A DNA stretch of 39,514 nt from an uncultured Gammaproteobacteria bacterium (lineage in GTDB: Bacteria; Pseudomonadota; Gammaproteobacteria; Pseudomonadales; Ketobacteraceae): NCBI GenBank assembly GCA_913063495.1, contig CAJXXT010000026.1, positions 1 to 39,514 of the forward strand. Direction: 5' to 3'. The notes beneath the pieces were generated by a model that did not search any database, was not told the DNA's origin, and was given only the letters and a program-made list of their open reading frames with translations. Shown in pieces: positions 1 to 8,386 of the stretch. The position numbers and the translations under genes were made by a program. The number at the start of each line of letters is the position of its first letter. Positions within the stretch are counted from its first letter, which is position 1.

Positions 1-483
1 GTGCGTATTTGTCACCGTCTGCCAACGATCCGTTGCAATATTCCAACCAGATTCTGTACGACGGCAACTTAAATCCAACACCAAACGTTCAACACCAGTT
101 TCCCGTTTTATCGCTTCCAGCCGATCTGAGGATAGCTGGCCACTTTCAAACAAATAGGAGGTGACAATAACTTGAGATGCTCCTGCTTCCAGAAACTGCG
201 CTGCATTCTCGTTATTTACACCACCACCAAACTGCAAACCTTGAGGCCAGGCAGCCAGTGCGTTTAAAGCTTCCTGCTTATTGCCTGGTCCCAACGCAAT
301 CACATGCCCCCCCGTCAAAGCCTTGTATCTATAGAGCTCAGCATAGTAAGCTGCATCGTAAGGGCTAACATAGTTAGTGTCTGCACCTTGATCGTTAAGA
401 CTGCCACCTACGATCTGCTTTACCTTGCCTTCGTGTAAATCAATACAGGGACGAAATTGACTCAAAGGAAACCTCTTGTTCAT
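1..483 (-). CDS. hisA: HisA-type isomerase, eukaryotic HIS6 kind (partial, 3' end outside window)
   Basis: Probable 1-(5-phosphoribosyl)-5-[(5-phosphoribosylamino)methylideneamino]imidazole-4-carboxamide isomerase, the fourth step of histidine synthesis, cytosolic (beta/alpha)8 barrel. Reading the minus strand gives FRPCIDLHEGKVKQIVGG near the start, then HVIALGPGN, LQFGGGV, QVIVTSYLF and LVLDLSCRRT. These match the fungal and plant HIS6 proteins as I remember them much better than the usual bacterial HisA. About 155-161 codons are visible, so roughly the N-terminal 60 percent; the rest runs off the left edge. Start choice is open. The ATG at 483-481 has no clear ribosome site, but an in-frame TTG at 465-463 sits six bases after AAGAGG and gives MSQFRPCIDLH, which aligns with the yeast N-terminus. 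No other his gene is visible nearby. Confidence 0.8.
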   Translation of the reverse strand, partial: MNKRFPLSQFRPCIDLHEGKVKQIVGGSLNDQGADTNYVSPYDAAYYAELYRYKALTGGHVIALGPGNKQEALNALAAWPQGLQFGGGVNNENAAQFLEAGASQVIVTSYLFESGQLSSDRLEAIKRETGVERLVLDLSCRRTESGWNIATDRWQTVTNTH

Positions 484-668
484 ACCTAGTGTGTTTCACT
501 GCACGTTGACCGTACAGAGCGGATTCAATGCGCACATTATAACCCAATAGATAAGCAACTGCCTGCTTTAGAGATAGGTAGTTTTACCCAGACATGTAAT
601 AAGAATATTTTAACCCAGGCATCACTAGGCCAAGGGGCGATAAATGAGAAAAATAAGCTGTACGCACA

Positions 669-1466
669 TCAATCAAAAAAACTAAGCTCTACGCTTCTGA
701 AATTCCTGCAATCCATTCCTAGCTTATCCAGTGCAATAATCACTTGTATGGATTCTTCTTCTGTAAAACCACCATGCTGAAAATCAGCAGAATTTAGTTT
801 AATACCTATCGGAAAATCAGGACCAACTTCTGCACGAATAGCTCGATACACTTCTTTAACAAAGCGCATTCGATTTTCGATGGAGCCACCCCATTCATCC
901 TCCCGACAATTATGAAGTGGTGACAGAAACTGATTTACCAAGTAACCATGGGCTCCATGAATCTGCACTCCGGTAAACCCTTCATCTTTTGCAAATGCTG
1001 CAGCGTAAGCAAACTTTTCAACAATGCTTTTAATCTCTTGCTCGGTTAACTCTCTTGGCTGATTAAAAAACGCATCCAAACCTTTCGCCAAAGGAATCGC
1101 AGAAGGAGCAACAGGATCTGGGTTAATCGCATTCGGTGATTGTTTTCCTGGGTGGTTTAGTTGCACCCAACAATCCGTATTATTGGCGGTAGCCGCTGAT
1201 GCCCACATGGCAACTTTTGATGCATCCGTCTTTTCGTCAAAAACAACGTTACGAGGCTCACCTAACGCGGTTCTGTCCACCATTACATTACCCGTTATCA
1301 ACACACCAGCACCGCCCAAAGCCCACTGCCGATATAACCCGACGAGTTCTTTACTCACCTGATGATCTATTGTTCCTAACACCTCACTCATGGCAGATTT
1401 AAAAAAACGGTTTTTGACCTCATGACCACAAGGCAACCTCAGTGGTTGTGCTAATATACTACCCAT
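669..1466 (-). pseudogene. Old-yellow-enzyme family oxidoreductase, C-terminally truncated
   Basis: FMN-dependent NADH:flavin oxidoreductase family (OYE, TIM barrel). Visible hallmarks are KNRFFKSAMSE near residue 18, WVQLNHPGKQ around 100, the substrate-binding IHGAHGYLVNQFLSP near 170, and EWGGSIENRMRF. Family members are usually 370-420 residues. This reading frame stops at 265, and recognisable homology ends at about residue 252 (LDKLGMD), followed by 13 unrelated residues. The last third of the barrel, including phosphate-binding strands, is missing, and only about 185 bp separate the stop from hisA, so it has been deleted. The start has a strong AAGGAGG site lying inside the 3' end of the preceding fusion gene, and the two overlap by 8 bp, so they were probably translated together. 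I expect it is inactive, although the frame itself is intact. Confidence 0.75.
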
Positions 1467-3459
1467 TATGAATGTCCTCCTTTAACGACAATGCGGATTT
1501 AGGTCGGCACTGACAGGCCAACGTTAAACCCCGCTCCAATTCTCCTGGTAAAATCCCCGGTGTTCCATCTAAAACCAATTCGCTAAGGCCACCCGTCACT
1601 TGCATCATGCAACAACCACATTGACCAACACCGCAGGCATGGGGGATTTTGATACCCTCTTGTGAAGCGGCTTGCAATACGGTTTGATTTTCTGCAACGT
1701 CAAACTCATGACAAGAACCATTAGCTAGCACGACATTCACTTTATGTATGGGGCCCTCTGGCTTAAGCATGGTTTGGCCAAACTCTTCTACCGATACCTG
1801 TTCGTTTTCAACCCCAAGTTTTTGAAGTGTGCCCACCACGATATCTTTCATCACCTCTGGGCCACAAATAAAATATTGCCCATTCAAAACATCTTCATCA
1901 GTTGCAAACATGTTTATCAACTTCTCAGCCGTTAAATACCCGATTTCACCCTCCCAATCTGCATGTGCTTTTTCAAAAACATTGGTAACACTAAATCTAC
2001 CAGGGTAATTTTCCAACAACTTATTTACCTGACGTAAAAACATAACATCACTGATTGAGCGATTGGCATAAATCAAGTGGACCTTTGTGTCAGCACAAGC
2101 TTTTGAGCAAGTTCCCAAAGCGGTTTGTGCTATAGAAATAATAGGGGTGATACCGCTGCCACCGGCAATCAACGTAAGCAACTTAGTAGGTTTTACGGTA
2201 TAGGGGTCAAACCTAAAGTCGCCGAATGGCCCTGCTATGGTTAGCTCATCACCTACACATAATTCATCATTAAGGTAGGTTGAGAGAAGCCCCTTTTCTA
2301 CCCGCTTCACCCCGATGGTTAGTTTCCCTGCACGAGGTGATTCACAAATTGAATAACAACGGGTCACTGACTCTCCATTTAACAACTTCGTTACTGTGAC
2401 ATACTGACCTGCTTTAAAAGGTAGGTTTTTCCCGTTCATATGTTGGAAAGTAATGGCGACCGAATCCGCTGTTTCCTGGTGAACCTTTTCCACATGCAAC
2501 GTAAATTTACCAACACCATCCACACTACTAGGCTCTTGCGCATAAGGGGACTTTCCAAACCCTGGTAACTTATCTGAAAACAATCCCCCTAAAAACAACG
2601 AGCCTGAAAACAAATGCTCTATAGGTGCGTTCTTCGTTTCTAACTCAGGTCGTACGATAGTAAATACACGTTCATAGTTGTACCAAGTCACACGAGGGTA
2701 CAAATGATGAACATGATGATAGTTCTGCCCTAGCGTCAGATATTTTAGACCTGGAAATAAATAGCTACGTGTATTTTGATAACGTCCCTGCTGACGTGTT
2801 GGCATATGTGGAATCCAATCAAATACCATTCCAAGAATATAACTCGTTAAAAAAGCAGGAATGATACCGATCATGAGTAACTCAACCCAATAACCCGAAG
2901 CAATTAACCCAATACTTATCGCCAAAGTAACACCGTAGTAAAGCAACGAGCTTTTCTGCGTTTGGGCGATGACTGGGTCATCTTTAAATCGAGTGTTAGC
3001 CAGATAGATATAATTCAGCGCAAGCGTCAGCGCTCGAAAGTTAGCTCCCCACAAATTATTGCCAGACACCCAATGGTCAGGGTCACGATCAGGGTCATTG
3101 GTAAATGCATGATGATAGTCGTGTATCTTGGCAAACAAACCAAACGGAATAATAAGGAAAGGTACGGTTACACTCCACCCCATAAGTCGCTCCACAGGTT
3201 TCATCCCCTTCACTTCGTGGGCGATATTGCCATGACCTGCTTCATGGGCAACTGTGAAGGCTAAATACAGCAACAACGTTGATAACAAGGTACCCACAGG
3301 AACGCTTATTGTGCCTGTGAAGACCGCGGCAATCATTCCAGCGTAACCAATGACAACACCAACAAAAAGTACGATGGTGCCCCAAGCAATACCTTCTGCG
3401 AAATGGGTCCAATCTACAGGCGGCTGGCTAACTACCTCGGCTGAAACCTTAGCATTCAT
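1459..3459 (-). CDS. Desaturase/hydroxylase fused to ferredoxin reductase and 2Fe-2S ferredoxin
   Basis: A self-contained membrane di-iron oxygenase of 666 residues. Residues 1-290 form a fatty-acid-desaturase-type membrane domain with hydrophobic segments and the three histidine boxes: HEAGH at 72-76 (plus H81), HDYHH at 113-117 and HHVHH at 248-252. The TNDPDRDPDHW stretch after box two recalls CrtR-type carotenoid hydroxylases. Residues 320-560 are a flavin reductase with the FAD motif RCYS at 367-370 and the NAD(P)H-side motif GGSGITP at 433-439. Residues 580-666 are a plant-type ferredoxin with cluster ligands C609, C614, C617 and C649. Electrons should pass from NAD(P)H through FAD and 2Fe-2S to the di-iron site in one chain. 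The substrate is not evident; a fatty acid, carotenoid or other lipid is possible. ATG 3459 has GGAG seven bases upstream. The gene is divergent from an AraC regulator. Confidence 0.88.
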   Translation of the reverse strand: MNAKVSAEVVSQPPVDWTHFAEGIAWGTIVLFVGVVIGYAGMIAAVFTGTISVPVGTLLSTLLLYLAFTVAHEAGHGNIAHEVKGMKPVERLMGWSVTVPFLIIPFGLFAKIHDYHHAFTNDPDRDPDHWVSGNNLWGANFRALTLALNYIYLANTRFKDDPVIAQTQKSSLLYYGVTLAISIGLIASGYWVELLMIGIIPAFLTSYILGMVFDWIPHMPTRQQGRYQNTRSYLFPGLKYLTLGQNYHHVHHLYPRVTWYNYERVFTIVRPELETKNAPIEHLFSGSLFLGGLFSDKLPGFGKSPYAQEPSSVDGVGKFTLHVEKVHQETADSVAITFQHMNGKNLPFKAGQYVTVTKLLNGESVTRCYSICESPRAGKLTIGVKRVEKGLLSTYLNDELCVGDELTIAGPFGDFRFDPYTVKPTKLLTLIAGGSGITPIISIAQTALGTCSKACADTKVHLIYANRSISDVMFLRQVNKLLENYPGRFSVTNVFEKAHADWEGEIGYLTAEKLINMFATDEDVLNGQYFICGPEVMKDIVVGTLQKLGVENEQVSVEEFGQTMLKPEGPIHKVNVVLANGSCHEFDVAENQTVLQAASQEGIKIPHACGVGQCGCCMMQVTGGLSELVLDGTPGILPGELERGLTLACQCRPKSALSLKEDIHNG

Positions 3460-3533
3460 ACTCTATCTCCAAAAACTGATCGCTTTTATTGTTTTGTGAT
3501 AGCTAATGTAATGTTTTTAGAATCAATCTCTTA

Positions 3534-3567
3534 TCTTTTAATGCCACTTGTTTATCATTTTATGCCA
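3534..3567. promoter_or_regulatory. Two direct AraC-type half-sites in the divergent promoter
   Basis: Two 13-base direct repeats, TCTTTTAATGCCA (3534-3546) and TCATTTTATGCCA (3555-3567), agree at 11 of 13 positions. They are spaced exactly 21 bp start to start, which is two helical turns. That geometry is typical of AraC/XylS activators. They lie between the desaturase fusion (ATG 3459, minus) and the AraC-type gene (ATG 3621, plus), so they probably serve one or both promoters. Binding is inferred from position and symmetry only. Confidence 0.6.
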
Positions 3568-3620
3568 TTATACTGAGCACGCTAACACCAAAAGCAAGGC
3601 ACACCAGATTGAGCTTTACG

Positions 3621-4637
3621 ATGAATACACCTTATATAAATACAAGCTTTCTAAGAGGGTTTAGCGCGATAGTACTTGCTAAGGGAGGTTCACCCTCGAA
3701 GCTCTATGAATCTGTCGGCTTAGATAAAGATATATTTATCGAAGAGAGCCTACTTATTCCGTTCGACAAATTTATCTACCTTCTGGAAGCAGCAGCTAAT
3801 CAGTTAGACTTTCCAGACATCGCCATGCAGCTTGCTCGACAACAAGACATGATGATCCTCGCCCCTTTAAGCTCTTTGCTCAATCGTTGTAACAATGTCT
3901 TTGAAGCCCTGGAGGTTATCCTTAAGTACCTAAAGATATTGGTATCAGGGTATCGGGTAGATATCCAGGTACAGCAAGAATGTTTAACTATCACGTTTGA
4001 TGTGGAACTCCCCCACATTCAAGAATCCGTTCAATATCAAGATTACGCAATGGCAAGTGCGGTAGCCATACTTCAAGGTATGCTGGGAAAATCTCACCCC
4101 ATCAGAGCCTGCTATTTTTTACGCAGCGAAAGAAACGAAAATCGAATTTCCGAATACTCTCGCTACTACGGCTGCCCCGTTGCCTTTAACTGTCGGACCC
4201 TTTCTCTGACGGTAAACAGTTCAGTTTTGGATCAGGATATTGGGAACCTTATTAGACAAATAAACGCAAAAATCAATAGCGCATTATCTTCTTATAATGA
4301 GAGTATTATTGATCAAGTAACAAAAGTAATCAGTTTTTCATTGGCGAATGGTAGCAGCAACATTAAGGATATAGCGACAGCCATGAACTACAGTCAGCGC
4401 ACACTTCAGCGAAAATTAAGTGAGCACAACACCTCATACAGAGCCCTTCTCGATTCCGTTAGGTTTAATATGGCAAATCAATACCTCAAAAACACCTATT
4501 ATCGGTTAACCGATATTGCAGCACTGCTTTGTTATAACAACCTAAGTTCATTTAGTCGTAGCTACCATCGCTGGAGCGGTGTTTATCCAACAGAAATCCG
4601 AAAACGACTGTATTCAGCTGAAGTTGAAAAACAATGA
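3621..4637 (+). CDS. AraC-family transcriptional regulator (arabinose-binding-like domain type)
   Basis: A 338-residue activator-type regulator. The N-terminal 200 residues fit the AraC_binding PF12625 family (OruR/ArgR-like): SFLRGFSAIVLAKGG, then LYESVGLDKDIF and a QLARQQDM helix. The C-terminal 100 residues carry the two helix-turn-helix motifs: SNIKDIATAMNYSQRTLQRK, and then LTDIAALLCYNNLSSFSRSYHRWSG. The frame is open from a TTG at 3609, but the ATG at 3621 is the better start. Divergent from the desaturase fusion with direct half-sites between them, it most likely activates that operon in response to a lipid or related ligand. Its 3' end overlaps the convergent kinase gene by 24 bp, so the two transcripts are antisense there. 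Confidence 0.88.
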   Translation: MNTPYINTSFLRGFSAIVLAKGGSPSKLYESVGLDKDIFIEESLLIPFDKFIYLLEAAANQLDFPDIAMQLARQQDMMILAPLSSLLNRCNNVFEALEVILKYLKILVSGYRVDIQVQQECLTITFDVELPHIQESVQYQDYAMASAVAILQGMLGKSHPIRACYFLRSERNENRISEYSRYYGCPVAFNCRTLSLTVNSSVLDQDIGNLIRQINAKINSALSSYNESIIDQVTKVISFSLANGSSNIKDIATAMNYSQRTLQRKLSEHNTSYRALLDSVRFNMANQYLKNTYYRLTDIAALLCYNNLSSFSRSYHRWSGVYPTEIRKRLYSAEVEKQ

Positions 4638-6365
4638 AACGCTCAATGCAGCAAACAATACACCCGACAAAGTCTGCCAAAGCAACAATGGGTTATGATC
4701 ACGTAAAGCACTGTTATAACGCTTTTTATATTTTGGATTTGGATGCTGCAATTCATGCAGAAACTCTGACACATCACCATAGCGGCGAGCAGGGTCATAA
4801 CGTAAACCTTTTTTTACCGCACCATCGATCCAGATAGGCACTAGCGGATTAAGTTCGTCACATGGTATATATTTGGTTCTTATATAAGCCTTGGCAGTGC
4901 GGCACTCATTCAGCTTTCCTGCAAAGGGTTCCTTGCCCGTCAGCATTTCATAAACAATCACCGCAAGCGAAAAGATATCCGACTGCGTGGTACTTTTTCC
5001 TTCTAATACTACTTCTGGCGCAGAGTAACCGGCCGTCCCTAATATGCCATGCCGCTCAAGTGGTGTGGCAATTTCAGCAATACCGCTGATAAAACAGGAC
5101 CCGAAATCAATAATTTTTACTTCGCCATTTTTATCAATCATGATATTACGAGGTTTAATATCTTGGTGCAGAGTTTCTCGACGATGCAATGCCCTTAAAC
5201 CTTTGACAATCTGTTCAACCAAATAAATAACATCTTGAACAGCGGGCTTAGGGTTTTCTTTTATCCATTGAGCTAAGGTAACACCATCAATAAACTCTGT
5301 TAGATAATATAAGAACGTCTTAGCTTTGTTTGCTTCAACCACCTTAACAACATGAGGGTTGCTGATTCGACAGCCTATCCAGCTTTCAGTGATAAAGCGT
5401 TCAATATACGTTGGTTCGTCTTCAAAGTTTACAGAAGGGGTTTTCATGCAATAGCGCTTACCGCTCGCTACATCGCTTACCACATAAACCTGACTTCGGC
5501 TGCTAGCATGTATTTCCTTTTCAATACGATAGCCATCCAAGATCATGCCAGGACTCAATTCGGGAGGGAAAGGTAGCTCTGTAAGCTTCTGACAAACGTC
5601 CTGCATACTTTGTATCGGTAGCTGGTCAACTCGCAACACTTGGCAACTAAGGTTGTCGCCGCTGTTATTGTTAAGCGCTTGCTGAATCAGCGTTTCGCAG
5701 CATTGTTCATAGTCTTCATCGGTAGAGTGTTGAGCTGCTAGCGTTAAACAAGCACGTATATCCGCATCCTTAACAAAGTCATGAATACCATCAGTACTTA
5801 AGAAGAAGACATCATTAACTTCTACCCCAATGCTACGGTAATCCACATCCAGTGCCACATCCAGGCCCATCGCTCTAGACAGATACGATTTATCACTACT
5901 AATAAATGTTGTGTGATCACGCGTCATTTGTTCCAGGTCACCGTTGCGTAGGCGATATATGCGGGAGTCACCAACATGAAAGATGTGAGCTGTATGGGAT
6001 TTAAATATGATGCAGCTAAAGGTGCTAACGTAACCTTTTTTTGCATCAGTAAAGTGACGACCTTGCCCGAAAAGCCAGCGATTTAACGCGGTGAGCACTT
6101 GGGAAGTGGACTTCTTTACGCTCCAGGAATCGGGCGTGGAATAGTAATCTGACAGAAAATTATGTACGCAGGTTTCACTGGCTTCTTTACCCGCTTCTGC
6201 CGCACTAACACCATCAGCAATCACCGCTACAGCACCCTTATTGCTGAGTACACTACCTTTAGGAATCCGAATGCCAATAGCATCCTCATTGTCAGGTTTG
6301 ACCCCTGCGACAGAGCGCTGGCCCACGGTAAAGGTTAGCTCACCATCAGCATGCAGTCCTGACAT
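4614..6365 (-). CDS. Bifunctional PP2C phosphatase-Ser/Thr kinase with C-terminal membrane anchor
   Basis: A 583-residue fusion. The PP2C domain covers about 10-248, with metal-site motifs DNED (25-28), ADG (50-52), GDSR (132-135), STDG (190-193) and GDN (236-238). The protein kinase domain covers about 275-535, with lysine K308, catalytic loop HQDIKPRN (D402) and DFG at 420-422, then SAPE at 448-451. The usual HRD arginine is a glutamine, so this is a non-RD-type kinase. A hydrophobic tail at about 560-580 should anchor it in the inner membrane, with both domains cytosolic. The start is taken as ATG 6365, eight bases after GGAG; a TTG lies one codon upstream. The same pair, nitrate transporter then phosphatase-kinase, occurs in Pseudomonas aeruginosa (PA1783-PA1782), where nitrite reductase genes follow. 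Those are absent here. Confidence 0.9.
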   Translation of the reverse strand: MSGLHADGELTFTVGQRSVAGVKPDNEDAIGIRIPKGSVLSNKGAVAVIADGVSAAEAGKEASETCVHNFLSDYYSTPDSWSVKKSTSQVLTALNRWLFGQGRHFTDAKKGYVSTFSCIIFKSHTAHIFHVGDSRIYRLRNGDLEQMTRDHTTFISSDKSYLSRAMGLDVALDVDYRSIGVEVNDVFFLSTDGIHDFVKDADIRACLTLAAQHSTDEDYEQCCETLIQQALNNNSGDNLSCQVLRVDQLPIQSMQDVCQKLTELPFPPELSPGMILDGYRIEKEIHASSRSQVYVVSDVASGKRYCMKTPSVNFEDEPTYIERFITESWIGCRISNPHVVKVVEANKAKTFLYYLTEFIDGVTLAQWIKENPKPAVQDVIYLVEQIVKGLRALHRRETLHQDIKPRNIMIDKNGEVKIIDFGSCFISGIAEIATPLERHGILGTAGYSAPEVVLEGKSTTQSDIFSLAVIVYEMLTGKEPFAGKLNECRTAKAYIRTKYIPCDELNPLVPIWIDGAVKKGLRYDPARRYGDVSEFLHELQHPNPKYKKRYNSALRDHNPLLLWQTLSGVLFAALSVSLFFNFS

Positions 6366-6395
6366 CAATTTCTCCGTATCGATCGTTCATCAAGA

Positions 6396-6439
6396 AGGCC
6401 CAATTAATAAGGAAAAAAACCTCCTTTTTAATTGGGCCT
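6396..6439. repeat. Intercistronic inverted repeat between transporter and kinase genes
   Basis: A perfect 12-bp inverted repeat, AGGCCCAATTAA (6396-6407) and its complement (6428-6439), continues inward for six more pairs with one mismatch. The loop is short. It begins 11 bp after the transporter stop and is not followed by a T run on the minus strand. I read it as an mRNA-stabilising or attenuating hairpin that would set different transporter and kinase levels, not as a classical terminator. Confidence 0.6.
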
Positions 6440-6450
6440 GACGTTTAGGA

Positions 6451-7917
6451 CTAGTGCACTTCGATTAACTGTACAGTCCCGTCTGGCATAATTTCTGCCA
6501 TCGTACTGCTAGGTTCATCTAAAAACATTGAAGCAGCAGCGGCAAAGGCAATGCCGACAGCAATAGTCATGAAGAATACGGAAGGTGAGACCAAAGAGAA
6601 TACAGTGAGGAATAAAACCGCGCCAATATTACCGTAAGCTCCAACCATACCGGCGATTTGCCCGGTGAGACGACGTTTAATTAAGGGTACAACAGCAAAT
6701 ACACATCCCGCAGCTGCGCCAAGGAAAAAGGAACTTACCATCATGACAGCTACAGCCATCGCGATAGGCCAGTCGCCGGTTATTTGCGACATGCCAAAGA
6801 ATCCTATGGAGGCACCAGACAGTAATAAAACCAATGATGTTTTACGACCAAATTTATCACTAATAAAACCACCAGAAGGACAGGATAGTACATCAGTCAC
6901 AGCAAAACAGGCACCAAACATACCGGCCAAGGAAATAGGAATCAAAAAAGTATCTCTGAAAAACAATGGTAGCATGGACACTACCGCCAGCTCAGAACCA
7001 AAAGTTACGGCATAGGCGATACTCAAGATAGCAACTTGTTTGAACTTATATTGCAGAACTTTTTCAACCGGTTTATGAAAAATTTCCCGATTAACTTTGT
7101 ATATCTGACTGGCCTGGAACGTATAGATCGCCACCAGCACGGCGTATATGATATTCGCAGCTAAGTCACTTAATAAACCCAGCCCTGCGACTTTCCAAGT
7201 TAATACCGCAAGTGCGCCATACATGGGAACATTCATAACCAGATAGAAAAAGAAGTCGCGCTTGCTGGTGACTTCTAACCCACCAGACTTATTAGGTTTA
7301 AAATACGTTGAACCTACAGGGGTATCTCTTACTGAAACATAATAGACGCCCGAATAAATCAGTGCAATGACACCGGTTAACGCAGTGGCATAACGCCAAC
7401 CATCATCCCCGCCAAACATTACGGCAATTGTGGGTAAAGAAACCGCAGCAACCGCTGAGCCGACATTACCCATACCTTTGTAGATACCTTCAGCCAATCC
7501 TAATTGTCGGGCTGGGTACCACTCACTGATCATACGGATACCGATAACAAACCCCGCACCCACAAATCCCATTAAGAAACGCGCTAGCGCTAACACTTCA
7601 AAACTTGTGGCGGTAGCGAAGAAGAAACAAAGGCCCGCCGTTGACACTAACATCGCAGTATAGGTTTTTCGTGGGCCATAAACGTCCACCAGCATACCGG
7701 TGATAATTCGTGCCGGAATGGTAAGGGCTACGTTGAGAATCAGTAGTGTTTTGATCTGTTGATCAGATAAGCCCATGGATTCTTGAATTGCTACCAAAAG
7801 AGGCGCATGGCTAAACCAGACCAAGAAGGTCACAAAAAAGGCAAACCAGGTGGTGTGTAAGATTTTAGCCCTACCCGTGAAGGAGAGAAAATTCGCTCTT
7901 AAGCTGGTGTCAGTCAT
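6451..7917 (-). CDS. NarK/NasA-type nitrate/nitrite transporter (MFS)
   Basis: A 488-residue major facilitator protein of the nitrate/nitrite porter family with about 12 hydrophobic segments. Motifs seen: GMLVDVYGPRKTY in the first cytoplasmic loop, YKGMGNVGSAVAA (nitrate signature region, helix 5), GGFISDKFGRKTS in the central loop, and GMVGAYGNIGAVLFLT (second nitrate signature, helix 11). It should carry nitrate in, or exchange it for nitrite, across the inner membrane, probably for assimilation. A phosphatase-kinase gene follows in the same direction after 85 bp, which suggests that phosphorylation tunes nitrate uptake or use. No nitrate or nitrite reductase gene is visible in the window. 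The upstream 196 bp contains no site I can name with confidence. Confidence 0.88.
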   Translation of the reverse strand: MTDTSLRANFLSFTGRAKILHTTWFAFFVTFLVWFSHAPLLVAIQESMGLSDQQIKTLLILNVALTIPARIITGMLVDVYGPRKTYTAMLVSTAGLCFFFATATSFEVLALARFLMGFVGAGFVIGIRMISEWYPARQLGLAEGIYKGMGNVGSAVAAVSLPTIAVMFGGDDGWRYATALTGVIALIYSGVYYVSVRDTPVGSTYFKPNKSGGLEVTSKRDFFFYLVMNVPMYGALAVLTWKVAGLGLLSDLAANIIYAVLVAIYTFQASQIYKVNREIFHKPVEKVLQYKFKQVAILSIAYAVTFGSELAVVSMLPLFFRDTFLIPISLAGMFGACFAVTDVLSCPSGGFISDKFGRKTSLVLLLSGASIGFFGMSQITGDWPIAMAVAVMMVSSFFLGAAAGCVFAVVPLIKRRLTGQIAGMVGAYGNIGAVLFLTVFSLVSPSVFFMTIAVGIAFAAAASMFLDEPSSTMAEIMPDGTVQLIEVH

Positions 7918-8113
7918 TTTTACCGTTCCAAAAATATAAAATATTAACCTGGCACCTCTATAAGCAATAATGATGCCATAGAGCTAACTGTATGATTCCT
8001 CGCGTTTTTTAATGATTAATGGTGATTGCATGCACATTAATGGATCAGGCGTGCACCAACAAAGGCTGATACGGCTAAAGTTGCTGTGCATTATTAGGGT
8101 GTCCCTTTACCCT

Positions 8114-8386
8114 TTAATCCACGACCTCGGGTGCTTCTACGTCAATACCATCAGCCCCATCTACCGGACCAACGTCAATATTGATGATGTCGATTCCACC
8201 AGGAAGTTCATCAAGAATCTCTGGCATTTCCGGAGTCTCTGGGAAGTCTATTGGCACGCCTACGCTATGCCCCGTCCCGCCCATACCGCCTTCCTCTTCA
8301 TCACCGCTTTGTACACCTAACCCCATTAATAAAGGTAATAGAAAGATAAAAATACATAGCGCGAATTCAAATCTAAAATGCATCAT
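8114..8386 (-). CDS. Small acidic exported or membrane-anchored protein, unknown function
   Basis: A 90-residue protein I do not recognise. It starts with MMHFRFEFALC and a hydrophobic segment at about 8-25, so it is a signal peptide or single anchor. A glycine-rich DEEEGGMGGTG stretch follows, then an acidic, proline- and aspartate-rich tail (PETPEMPEILDEL, IDIINIDVGPVDGAD). I take ATG 8386 because AGAGGT lies four bases upstream and because it overlaps the 3' end of the upstream gene by 14 bp, which implies coupled translation. The longer open frame to 8494 has no such support. It is the last gene of a three-gene operon. Confidence 0.7.
   Translation of the reverse strand: MMHFRFEFALCIFIFLLPLLMGLGVQSGDEEEGGMGGTGHSVGVPIDFPETPEMPEILDELPGGIDIINIDVGPVDGADGIDVEAPEVVD

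Noticed and set aside
2962..3264. 100-codon open frame on the plus strand
   Set aside because: It lies wholly inside the desaturase fusion gene on the other strand and its product looks like no protein family.
6665..7015. 116-codon open frame on the plus strand
   Set aside because: Antisense shadow of the nitrate transporter; no ribosome site or plausible product.
7949..7965. TGGCAC-N5-TAAGCA resembling a sigma54 promoter
   Set aside because: It points away from the transporter gene and the GG-GC spacing is one base too long.
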